Positions 1-5,674 of a stretch of 5,674 nt of DNA are shown piece by piece. Within the stretch, counting starts at the first letter, position 1. Each line of letters starts with the position of its first letter. Origin of the DNA: Pirellulaceae bacterium (GTDB taxonomy: Bacteria; Planctomycetota; Planctomycetia; Pirellulales; Pirellulaceae); assembly GCA_013002105.1 (NCBI GenBank), contig JABDKS010000830.1, forward strand, positions 1-5,674, given 5' to 3'. The position numbers and the translations under genes were made by a program. A model generated the notes under the pieces. It worked only from the letters and a program-made list of their open reading frames with translations. It was not told the DNA's origin and made no database searches.

Positions 1-2656
1 AAGGCGACATACGCCAACCGGAAATGAACGCCGACATGCAGAGCAACAGCCCGGCGATACCGATCGACCAGTGACTGGTACCGCGTCCCAATAGTTGCGC
101 ATCCGAAGGCGCGTCGAGCGTTTCGACCGAGACGTCGCCGGTCGTTACTTGATCGACCAACCCCGTGTTTTGTGCCCAAATAGCAAAGACGCCCAGTAGC
201 AGGCAGCCGAGTAACAGTCGGGTTTGACCGCCGAGTGCGAATTTCACAATCGCAAAGGGATCGCGTTTCTTGGCATACTTGCCGCTACGAGCTTCGGCCA
301 ACATTGCCTTTTGTTGTTGACGTTTGATCTCCGCAGCGGCGGACGCATCCATCGACTCACCTGATTTGGAATGTGCGTTGGCGATGATCGCTTGAGCCAT
401 TTGCCAGGCTTGCTGTCGCGCTTCGGCGGCACTGACACCTTGTGACGCCAATCCACGTTCTTCGATTTTTGCCAGTCGCTTTTGGTCGCGTGACTGGTGA
501 TTCGCATCTGCTTTGGAAAGAAATTTTGCCGCCACTTTGTCACGCAGTCCGCCTCGGGTTGAACCACGTGTAAAACTGGGGTCGCTACCGAGTTGTTCTC
601 GCATCTTGCACAGCGAATCGTAGCCAAAGAGCGACTCATACAGCGATTGCCAATTTTTTCCCGCGTAGCGTGCTGCGAACGATCGCACACCGTCTTCGTC
701 GGCTCCGTCGATTCGCAAGTCGCGGATGAATTTGCCAGCTTGTTCGATCGGTTCCGCCGCGGCGCGCCGCGTCGGCAAGACCAATCCGAAATGGTATGCC
801 GATCCGGCGATCGCACCGACCAGCAACCCCGCCAGTAAGCCGATCCAGATGCCTGTGGCCAACGAAACCAATAAGAGCACGACGCCGACAACCACGGCGA
901 CGATGTAATCTATCCAGGAGAGTGAATCGAGCCATGTGCGGAGACTGGTTCCGATGGCACTGTTGCGACCGGCCATCACGATCGCAATCGCCGCTGCCGA
1001 CAGAAATAGCGCGGGTGCAAACAGCAGCCAGCGCATTCCCACAAACGGCATCAGCAAAGTCAGCACAACGCAGGCCAGCGCGAAACTGGTTGCGACGGGC
1101 TCGGCGAGCCGTAACAGGGGCGTTTGTTTTCGGAACGCGGCGGCGATCGACTCCCATTGATCCGCTTGTTCGCTCGAGGGCGAAAACGACCCGTCTTTGC
1201 TGACCCCCAGGTAGCCTTCCAGATCACCGATCATTTCGGCAAGTGATCCGTAACGGTCACCGGGTCGTTTGGCCATCGCACGATGCACGATCTGGTTCAG
1301 CGCCGCGGGAACTCTTGAATTGATCTGCACCAGATCGGGCGTGGGTTGTTTTGCGTGTTGCTCCATCACCTCCGACACAACCGATCCATCAAACGGTGGG
1401 CGTCCGCAAAGCATAAAAAACAGGGTGCATCCCAGCGAGTAAATGTCGGCCCGGTGATCGACGCTGGCGGCGTCGATGCTTTGTTCTGGGGCCATGTAGG
1501 CGGGTGTTCCGACGGCCGTTCCCATCATCGTGACTTGCGTGCCACTTTGGAGGCCACTGATCGATTGTGGATCGTCTTGGGCGTCAACGTCGCCTTGATC
1601 GGGAATTTTCACAAGTCCCAGATCAGCGACTTTCACTACGCCTTCGTCACTGAGTAACAAGTTGGCCGGTTTGACATCGCGGTGAACCATCCCGTTTTGG
1701 TGAGCAAATTGGAGTCCGCGAGCCGCCTGTAGCGTGTATCCGGCGGCCAGTTTTGGATCGATCGCACCTTTGTCGCGAATGATGTCACTGAGTGGTCCGC
1801 CGCGAACCCATTCCATCGAGAAGAAATGCTTTCCGTCGTCTTCACCAAAGTCATAGATCTGCACGACGTTGTGGTGAGTCAATTGTGCCGCGGCGTAGGC
1901 TTCACGCGTGAACCGGGCGAGCGAGGCAGGATTGTTGGCAAGTCGTCCACGGATTGTTTTTAACGCAACGATTCGGTCGAGTGAAATCTGTTTTGCTTCG
2001 TAGACCGCCCCCATCGCTCCGCGACCAAGCATTTTCATGATCTTGTACCCGCCCAAGCGTTCGGGAATCGCCGAGAGATCATCGTTGCCGCTGTTGTTCT
2101 GTCGTTCGCGTGCCGCTACCGCACGGCTGCCACTGCGTACGACGCTTGGCTTTTTACTCGAACCTGTCCCAGCAACGGCTGCTACCGCGCCGTCGGAGAC
2201 ACCATCGGCTGTTTGATCGACCGTTGCGTCGACGTTCGCGCTGGTTCGATCCGCGCCTCCAGCGGTGCGTTCTAGTTGGGTGGTTGAGTCCACCGTCTGT
2301 TCGATCGCGGCGGGCACGACCGGCTTTGATCCACGCGACGGCGAGATTGCGTTGGATGGATCGGGAGCCGTTGCGGCCGTTGGATGGGTTGTGGCATCCA
2401 TCGTTGCATCGACGTCGGTGGCGTGGCCCGGAGAAGTGGAAGGTGGGGGTTGTCGTTTCGACGGACTCGTCGGCGTTTTCTCCGCGACCTTTTTACTTGC
2501 CGGTTCAAGGCGACCGACCGCAACTTTGGGTGGGTTGTCGGCGCTGACTTTCAATAAAAAAGCTTTGCCACAATGTTTGCACTTGGGGCGGAATTTACCC
2601 GGCTTTGGCTGACCCAATGTCAGCTTTGCTTTGCACTGCGGGCAATGAATTTGCAT
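1..2656 (-). CDS. Zinc-ribbon, membrane-anchored Ser/Thr protein kinase (C-terminus outside window)
   Basis: Hanks-type kinase, predicted to phosphorylate Ser/Thr on cytoplasmic targets while anchored in the inner membrane. 885 codons are visible and the frame is open at the left edge. The start is firm: an in-frame TGA lies four codons upstream (2668-2666) and the zinc ribbon begins at once. Order of parts: CPQC/CKHC ribbon (Cys5, 8, 26, 29); Thr/Ala/Pro/Ser-rich linker (about 40-200); kinase domain (about 203-483) with Gly-rich loop GRGAMGAVY (211-219), Lys233, Glu252, HRDVKPAN (Asp327, Asn332), DLG (Asp345), APE (Glu391) and Asp404. All key catalytic residues are present. Four hydrophobic helices follow (about 522-541, 543-562, 584-602, 603-624), then a soluble part with YESLFGY (673-679) and a charged, probably helical stretch (about 720-800), then two more helices (about 814-829, 864-881). 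From memory this C-terminal part resembles a module in other planctomycete proteins. The activation segment is unusually long. The substrate is unknown; the upstream sigma factor and pseudokinase are candidates. Confidence 0.95.
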   Translation of the reverse strand, partial: MQIHCPQCKAKLTLGQPKPGKFRPKCKHCGKAFLLKVSADNPPKVAVGRLEPASKKVAEKTPTSPSKRQPPPSTSPGHATDVDATMDATTHPTAATAPDPSNAISPSRGSKPVVPAAIEQTVDSTTQLERTAGGADRTSANVDATVDQTADGVSDGAVAAVAGTGSSKKPSVVRSGSRAVAARERQNNSGNDDLSAIPERLGGYKIMKMLGRGAMGAVYEAKQISLDRIVALKTIRGRLANNPASLARFTREAYAAAQLTHHNVVQIYDFGEDDGKHFFSMEWVRGGPLSDIIRDKGAIDPKLAAGYTLQAARGLQFAHQNGMVHRDVKPANLLLSDEGVVKVADLGLVKIPDQGDVDAQDDPQSISGLQSGTQVTMMGTAVGTPAYMAPEQSIDAASVDHRADIYSLGCTLFFMLCGRPPFDGSVVSEVMEQHAKQPTPDLVQINSRVPAALNQIVHRAMAKRPGDRYGSLAEMIGDLEGYLGVSKDGSFSPSSEQADQWESIAAAFRKQTPLLRLAEPVATSFALACVVLTLLMPFVGMRWLLFAPALFLSAAAIAIVMAGRNSAIGTSLRTWLDSLSWIDYIVAVVVGVVLLLVSLATGIWIGLLAGLLVGAIAGSAYHFGLVLPTRRAAAEPIEQAGKFIRDLRIDGADEDGVRSFAARYAGKNWQSLYESLFGYDSLCKMREQLGSDPSFTRGSTRGGLRDKVAAKFLSKADANHQSRDQKRLAKIEERGLASQGVSAAEARQQAWQMAQAIIANAHSKSGESMDASAAAEIKRQQQKAMLAEARSGKYAKKRDPFAIVKFALGGQTRLLLGCLLLGVFAIWAQNTGLVDQVTTGDVSVETLDAPSDAQLLGRGTSHWSIGIAGLLLCMSAFISGWRMSP
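2591..2644 (-). other. N-terminal zinc-ribbon coding segment of the kinase
   Basis: About 27 codons encode two cysteine pairs, CPQC (Cys5/Cys8) and CKHC (Cys26/Cys29), 17 residues apart, rich in Lys, Pro and Gly between the pairs. This is the usual spacing for a treble-clef or zinc-ribbon metal site of the MJ0042 type, often found at the start of bacterial regulatory membrane proteins. Zinc binding is inferred from the cysteine pattern. It may serve protein-protein contact or redox/metal sensing. Confidence 0.8.
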
Positions 2657-2799
2657 CTGGAGGACTCATCAATGAATTGGCAGTCAACACTGGATCCGTT
2701 TCGCCCCGCGTTGACAGGGATCACCGAGGATAACCGCTCTGTCAGTCACACGTGCGACTGCGATGGCAATACCTATACGGTTCAGTGAAATCGGACGTG
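2657..2799. other. Intergenic gap between pseudokinase and kinase; no clear promoter or Shine-Dalgarno
   Basis: This 143-bp non-coding gap separates two same-strand genes. I find no convincing -35/-10 pair and no hairpin with a T-run, so read-through from the sigma/pseudokinase operon is possible, as is a promoter I cannot recognise. Just before the kinase ATG, the minus strand reads GAGTCCTCCAG. This has no AGGAG-like site; it contains CCTCC, the anti-Shine-Dalgarno core itself. Initiation at this start probably does not depend on a classical ribosome binding site. Confidence 0.6.
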
Positions 2800-4251
2800 C
2801 TAGGGTTGATTGATCCATCGTGCCAACCGCCGCCGCCACGATCCCGCTGTGCCATTGTCCGGCGGGCTGGCAAGGGCACCTGTCGCCCGATCGGCTCGGC
2901 GTGATAATTCGTCGCCAATGATGCCGCAGGATTCCGCTTGGTGATTCTCCATGATCTCGATCAGACGCTCGTGAAGGCCGCGATCCCACTGGCCGGGGCA
3001 GTCGACTACATCGACCAGAATCAACTTGATCAGATCTTTGGTATCGCGTTGCCACGCCGGTTGGTCGTCTTGATGGTGACCACCTGGGGCATCACCGAAA
3101 TGCTTGGCCAGGCTTCGCATGGACGAACCGGCGTCGACCAATCGAATTTGATCTTGGTGGTCGACCAAGACATTGCCGGAGTGAACCGAACGGTGGTACG
3201 CATCGGTTCGATGCGCCGATTGGAGCGCATAAGCGACGGTGGCCAATTGTCTCAACCGACTCGGCATCTGCGCATGCTCGGCGACGGGTTGCCAGGGATT
3301 GGCAAACTCCCAAGGCCGAAAGACTGCGAAGTGCCGGTTTTGAATCGATGCAAGGATCGGAGCCACCCAAACAGGATGGAACACTTTTGCTGCTCGTTCG
3401 CATTCATCCAAAACACGATCCGCGTCCTCGGACGAGATGGGTGCTGGCAACTTAATTATCTTCAGGAGTAACATTGTGCCACGATCAGCATCCCGACCAC
3501 GAATGAGCCAGCGTTCGGGACCACCGCAAACACATTCGTCCTGAACAAACCAATCGGGAGTCTCAATCGGGGATGTGTCCTGCCAATGGCTCTCACCCAC
3601 CTTACGATTCGGTGCCGCAACCGGAGACTGGACGCCGCGCGACAAACCTTGATCCGCATTGATGTCGAAGGAGGAGGTGTCACGGCTAAGCAATTCGGTC
3701 GCAACCGTTTGGTTCGGATGGACCGGGGTTACAGGAGTCGGCGTTCGAAGGGACCCGACGGGCGAAAGCGGCGTGGGATCCGACGGGGCGAATGCGACTA
3801 GCTGTTCGATTTCGTCGGCCAATTCCGCAAAGCGATGTTTGAATCGAGCAATGTCTTGGCGATTGTGGTCCGGTTGATTCGACTCGTCAGACTGTGTCTC
3901 GCCACGCACGCACCATTCGGCATCGATCAAGTCAAGCTTGGCTGCAGGAGAATCCAATGATGGGAATTGCAGCAGGTAGTCTTCGACGACGACGTCGCGA
4001 TCGGCGCGACGCTGCTGGATCAAGTCGATGCAGGCAAGGTCGATCAATTGCACTTGTCGCGGTACCCAGTTGGCCGGTGCAGCTGGCTTGAATTCGCTTT
4101 GCAACAGTTCCGCAAGCGGTTTGTCCGGTTCGATCTGACGCGTTCGGTGTAGCCAGTCGATCAAATCATCGATCGTTGGTGCACCGTGACTACGGACGTC
4201 GGTCGCGTTAGCGGGTAACGATGGCTTAAGCGGTTGGAAGCCATCCGTCAT
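2800..4251 (-). CDS. Degenerate Ser/Thr kinase (predicted pseudokinase) coupled to the ECF sigma factor
   Basis: 483 residues, predicted cytosolic with no membrane helix. The N-terminal part (about 65-117) contains ACIDLIQQRR, VEDYLLQFP and LIDAEWCVR, which matches, as I recall it, the leader of planctomycete kinases encoded beside ECF sigma factors. A Pro/Thr-rich linker (about 155-230) follows, then a kinase-like fold (about 235-450). Recognisable are the LLLKII lysine (Lys264), a helix-C glutamate (Glu283) before FHP (291-293), and VDAG (Asp373) in place of DFG. The Gly-rich loop is not recognisable. The catalytic HRDxKPxN motif reads HRSVHSGN (353-360): the base Asp is Ser355 and the Lys is His357, while Asn360 is kept. 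The APE region is unclear and the C-lobe is short. Phosphotransfer is therefore unlikely; a scaffold or allosteric role is more plausible. ATGA is shared with the sigma stop, and GGGGA lies six bases before the ATG, so translation is probably coupled. Confidence 0.9.
   Translation of the reverse strand: MTDGFQPLKPSLPANATDVRSHGAPTIDDLIDWLHRTRQIEPDKPLAELLQSEFKPAAPANWVPRQVQLIDLACIDLIQQRRADRDVVVEDYLLQFPSLDSPAAKLDLIDAEWCVRGETQSDESNQPDHNRQDIARFKHRFAELADEIEQLVAFAPSDPTPLSPVGSLRTPTPVTPVHPNQTVATELLSRDTSSFDINADQGLSRGVQSPVAAPNRKVGESHWQDTSPIETPDWFVQDECVCGGPERWLIRGRDADRGTMLLLKIIKLPAPISSEDADRVLDECERAAKVFHPVWVAPILASIQNRHFAVFRPWEFANPWQPVAEHAQMPSRLRQLATVAYALQSAHRTDAYHRSVHSGNVLVDHQDQIRLVDAGSSMRSLAKHFGDAPGGHHQDDQPAWQRDTKDLIKLILVDVVDCPGQWDRGLHERLIEIMENHQAESCGIIGDELSRRADRATGALASPPDNGTAGSWRRRLARWINQP
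4248..4251 (-). promoter_or_regulatory. ATGA start/stop overlap coupling sigma factor and pseudokinase
   Basis: On the minus strand the four bases ATGA contain both the pseudokinase start (ATG, 4251-4249) and the sigma factor stop (TGA, 4250-4248). This arrangement typically gives translational coupling by re-initiation and implies that the two proteins are made together in linked amounts. Confidence 0.85.
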
Positions 4252-4832
4252 TGTTCGTCCCCGCTGAGTCCGATGTCCTGACGGACACGGTCGAGTGCGC
4301 GCCGGAAACGCATCCGCGCGGTGTCAGGCTGGATTTCCAACGCGCCGCCGATTTCTTTCCAGTCACGATTCTCTAGCATCAAATCGACAATCCGTTTGTC
4401 GTCGGGTCCCAATATCGATCGCACGCGCGACATGACTTCCTTGCGGATCGCAATCTGGCTTGGCGTCGTGGCTCGAGCCGGCACGCGTATCTCTTCGACA
4501 GGCGTGGCATCGTTACGGCGAAAATCACGACATTGTCGTGCGAGCGTTCGAAACGTGTCGAGCACTTGGTTGTCGATCGCTCGCAAGATATAGCCGAGCA
4601 CGTCGTCGGCTCCAATAGCGGGAGCAAAATCGGCGTCCCTTTCTTGGCGGCGTGCCAAGTCGACCATGACGTCGTTGCAGATGTCCATCGATTCAGTCTG
4701 TCCGGTCAGCCCGTACTGACGGAGCCGTGTTCGAGCGCGCCTGCGAAACTGCGCACCGAATTCCTGCCAGACGTTTTCAAGCGTCGGAGACGAATCGGCA
4801 GAGTGTGATGAATCGGTTGAATGCGACGACAT
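4248..4832 (-). CDS. ECF-type RNA polymerase sigma factor
   Basis: Predicted sigma-70 family extracytoplasmic-function sigma factor of 194 residues, the usual size, directing RNA polymerase to a small regulon. Sigma region 2 spans about residues 18-107; its core, YILRAIDNQVLDTFRTLARQ, continues into basic residues (about 81-106) that fit the -10 recognition and melting helices. Region 4 spans about 131-185, with a helix-turn-helix at about 157-180 (WKEIGGALEIQPDTARMRFR) for -35 contact. There is no region 1.1 or 3, as expected for ECF proteins. I chose the ATG at 4832 because the frame upstream to 4931 encodes an implausible Cys/Arg/Trp-rich stretch. The first 17 residues are Ser/Thr/His/Asp-rich with SSHSTD and SSHSAD in tandem. 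No anti-sigma factor lies adjacent; instead the stop overlaps the pseudokinase start by ATGA. Regulation by kinase-like proteins is therefore likely but inferred. Confidence 0.93.
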   Translation of the reverse strand: MSSHSTDSSHSADSSPTLENVWQEFGAQFRRRARTRLRQYGLTGQTESMDICNDVMVDLARRQERDADFAPAIGADDVLGYILRAIDNQVLDTFRTLARQCRDFRRNDATPVEEIRVPARATTPSQIAIRKEVMSRVRSILGPDDKRIVDLMLENRDWKEIGGALEIQPDTARMRFRRALDRVRQDIGLSGDEQ

Positions 4833-4918
4833 GGACTTCAAAATCACCCAGAACCAAGTTCCATATGGTGGAGTATCATGCCGCACCCGGGGGCGTCGCC
4901 GGCGACAGCAAGGCCCAC

Positions 4919-4932
4919 ACGCAAAACGCAAA
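4919..4932. repeat. Two tandem copies of 7-bp ACGCAAA
   Basis: ACGCAAA occurs at 4919-4925 and again at 4926-4932, upstream of the sigma gene. A related ACGCAGT lies exactly 21 bases further on at 4947, in phase with the 7-bp period. It may be part of a binding-site cluster, but it is short enough to be chance. Confidence 0.5.
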
Positions 4933-4946
4933 GTGGAATACGAAAC

Positions 4947-4974
4947 ACGCAGTTCACAATGTGCAGTTCACAAT
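4947..4974. repeat. Two tandem 14-bp repeats (RYGCAGTTCACAAT)
   Basis: ACGCAGTTCACAAT (4947-4960) is followed directly by GTGCAGTTCACAAT (4961-4974); twelve of the fourteen bases are identical. The pair lies 115-142 bases upstream of the sigma start, a plausible place for an operator read as ATTGTGAACTGC on the transcribed strand. The repeat is seen directly; the regulatory role is inferred. Confidence 0.75.
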
Positions 4975-4992
4975 TTGCGAGACAAATATGTG
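4969..4992. repeat. Inverted repeat overlapping the second 14-bp copy
   Basis: CACAATTTG (4969-4977) faces CAAATATGTG (4983-4992) across the spacer CGAGA. CACA pairs with TGTG and TTTG pairs with CAAA, with a small A/TA mismatch between them. It could be an operator for a dimeric regulator or an RNA stem. It shares bases with the downstream copy of the direct repeat. Confidence 0.5.
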
Positions 4993-5049
4993 TGAGACGA
5001 CACCACCTGGAATACGACGTCTTGGAGAAAAGGCGTCAGGGAAAGCGTA

Positions 5050-5075
5050 GACCGAACCGAAATCGGGTCATTTTT
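5050..5075 (+). terminator. Weak terminator-like hairpin with T-run on the plus strand
   Basis: GACCGA (5050-5055) can pair with TCGGGTC (5063-5069) with one bulged G and a seven-base loop, followed by A and five T (5071-5075). This resembles a short intrinsic terminator for plus-strand transcription, yet no plus-strand gene ends here. The stem is only six pairs, so chance formation is quite possible. Confidence 0.25.
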
Positions 5076-5211
5076 CCCATTGATACATTCTATGCCGATT
5101 GGGGCAGACGCGTTGAAAAACGCGCCGGCCGCCCAATCGCCGGTGGGAAGTCGACAAATCGTCAACCACGGTCGAGTCCGTGTGGAATCGACCCCGGCTT
5201 CTTACGCCTAA

Positions 5212-5267
5212 GATTACGCGACTGGGTTTAAGCGTCAGAGTTTACGCGTCTGGCTTTATGCGTCTGG
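5212..5267. repeat. Four imperfect 14-bp tandem repeats spanning a stop codon
   Basis: Four contiguous 14-bp units read on the minus strand, in order of transcription: CCAGACGCATAAAG, CCAGACGCGTAAAC, TCTGACGCTTAAAC and CCAGTCGCGTAATC. A shortened, weaker fifth unit lies at about 5200-5211. The first unit supplies the final codons and TAA stop of the membrane-protein gene. Because 14 is not a multiple of three, the first three TAA triplets (at 5258, 5244 and 5230) fall in three different frames. Confidence 0.8.
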
Positions 5268-5657
5268 CGTCGGGTCCATGTCGCGCATCCGACCGGATGG
5301 TTCGTCATCATCCGAGAGCGGTCGTGATTCGGAGGCGGTCTTGTCCTCGACCGCCGATTCGTCGTCAATCATGCCAGCTTCGGCCATGCGGATTCGATGC
5401 CGCGCGGCACTGAGCAGCCCCAGTCCTTCGTGGGCGTACACCAAGGTTACGGCGATCCCCATGCCAACGGTAATGACGCACCAGACGATGCCCAACGCCT
5501 GGACGAAGTACATGCAAAGCAGAGCGCACACGATCCCGACGCCGGCACCACAGAATTTTTTCATCGCTTTGATCTGCGTGTCACGGGCCTGCGTTCGTAC
5601 GCTTCGAGCGACGGCGCTGCGTGCCGACTGGTTGGCCAAGTCACGCATGGCAGACAT
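5256..5657 (-). CDS. Small two-helix membrane protein of unknown function
   Basis: 133 residues from the ATG at 5657. I recognise no family. The N-terminus (1-35) is basic and polar, with many Arg, Ala and Gln. Two hydrophobic segments follow (about 36-53 and 55-75), rich in Gly, Val, Cys and Ile and separated by a very short turn, which predicts a helical hairpin in the inner membrane. Next comes a basic patch (RHRIR, 86-90) and then a strongly Asp/Glu-rich tail (about 97-133). Under the positive-inside rule both ends would be cytoplasmic. The start is uncertain: the frame stays open to the right edge, a second ATG lies three codons in (5648), and no clear ribosome binding site is visible, so the true start could lie beyond the window. 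The stop at 5256-5258 lies in a 14-bp tandem repeat. A 423-bp gap separates it from the sigma factor, so it is probably not in the same operon. Confidence 0.75.
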   Translation of the reverse strand: MSAMRDLANQSARSAVARSVRTQARDTQIKAMKKFCGAGVGIVCALLCMYFVQALGIVWCVITVGMGIAVTLVYAHEGLGLLSAARHRIRMAEAGMIDDESAVEDKTASESRPLSDDDEPSGRMRDMDPTPDA

Positions 5658-5674
5658 GTCTGAATTTCGCTCGG

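Larger units (their letters stand above)
4833..5255. other. 423-bp intergenic region upstream of the sigma operon, rich in short repeats
   Basis: No reading frame here has credible protein features. The stretch should hold the promoter of the sigma operon and the end of the upstream membrane-protein transcript. It contains the 14-bp tandem repeats, the 7-bp tandem repeat, an inverted repeat and the hairpin listed separately, plus a 10-bp direct repeat TGGAATACGA at 4934-4943 and 5008-5017. I cannot assign a -35/-10 pair with confidence. Confidence 0.6.

Noticed and set aside
244..1157. Minus-strand frames of 215 and 173 codons
   Set aside because: They overlap the kinase C-terminal region in other frames. 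The kinase frame gives the hydrophobic helices and conserved motifs; these give Arg/Cys-rich nonsense.
2110..2547. 145-codon plus-strand reading frame
   Set aside because: It is fully antisense to the kinase N-terminal and linker coding sequence, and its translation is Arg/Pro/Leu-rich without domain features.
2938..3471. 177-codon plus-strand reading frame
   Set aside because: It is antisense to the pseudokinase, whose own frame has clear family motifs. No start context or domain supports the plus-strand frame.
4834..4862. ECF-like promoter on the minus strand: GGAACTT at 4862-4856 with GTC near 4836
   Set aside because: The spacing is plausible, but transcription would start inside the sigma coding sequence, downstream of its ATG, with no suitable later start codon.
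4833..4931. Upstream extension of the sigma factor to an ATG at 4931
   Set aside because: The added 33 residues are Cys/Arg/Trp-rich and unlike ECF N-termini. The ATG at 4832 gives a normal family length.
5166..5185. Hairpin CCACGG / CCGTGTGG as a terminator for the membrane-protein gene
   Set aside because: The stem has a two-base bulge, there is no T-run on the minus-strand side, and it lies about 70 bases past the stop codon.
4821..5231. 136-codon plus-strand frame across the intergenic gap
   Set aside because: Its composition is unlike a protein (many Arg, His and Thr runs), it runs through repeats, and it has no ribosome site or recognisable domain.

Overview
The window most likely comes from a planctomycete of the Pirellulaceae (Rhodopirellula-like). 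The evidence is moderate GC, poor Shine-Dalgarno sites, an ECF sigma factor joined to a kinase-like gene, and a second Ser/Thr kinase whose C-terminal membrane region resembles one I recall from planctomycete proteins. The assignment comes from protein features only, as there is no rRNA or marker gene. All four supported genes are on the minus strand, so transcription runs from high to low coordinates.

Layout in order of transcription: (1) 5657-5256, a small two-helix membrane protein with an acidic tail, of unknown function and possibly extending past the right edge. Its stop codon lies in an imperfect 14-bp tandem repeat. (2) 5255-4833, a non-coding gap of 423 bp with several short direct and inverted repeats upstream of the sigma factor. 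(3) 4832-4248, an ECF-type RNA polymerase sigma factor. (4) 4251-2800, a degenerate Ser/Thr kinase (predicted pseudokinase) that overlaps the sigma stop by ATGA. (5) 2799-2657, a 143-bp gap. (6) 2656 to beyond position 1, a large Ser/Thr protein kinase with an N-terminal zinc ribbon, a Thr/Ala/Pro-rich linker, an intact Hanks-type kinase domain and a multi-helix membrane region. Its C-terminus lies outside the window.

The likely logic is a signalling cassette. The coupled sigma factor and pseudokinase would be made in fixed proportion, with the pseudokinase acting as a scaffold or allosteric partner. The membrane-bound active kinase encoded next could supply the phosphorylation. Links between ECF sigma factors and Ser/Thr kinases are established for planctomycetes and for the Vibrio EcfP/PknT pair. 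The specific wiring here is inference.

I saw no tRNA, rRNA, CRISPR array, transposase or phage gene. Long reading frames on the plus strand are antisense shadows of these genes.
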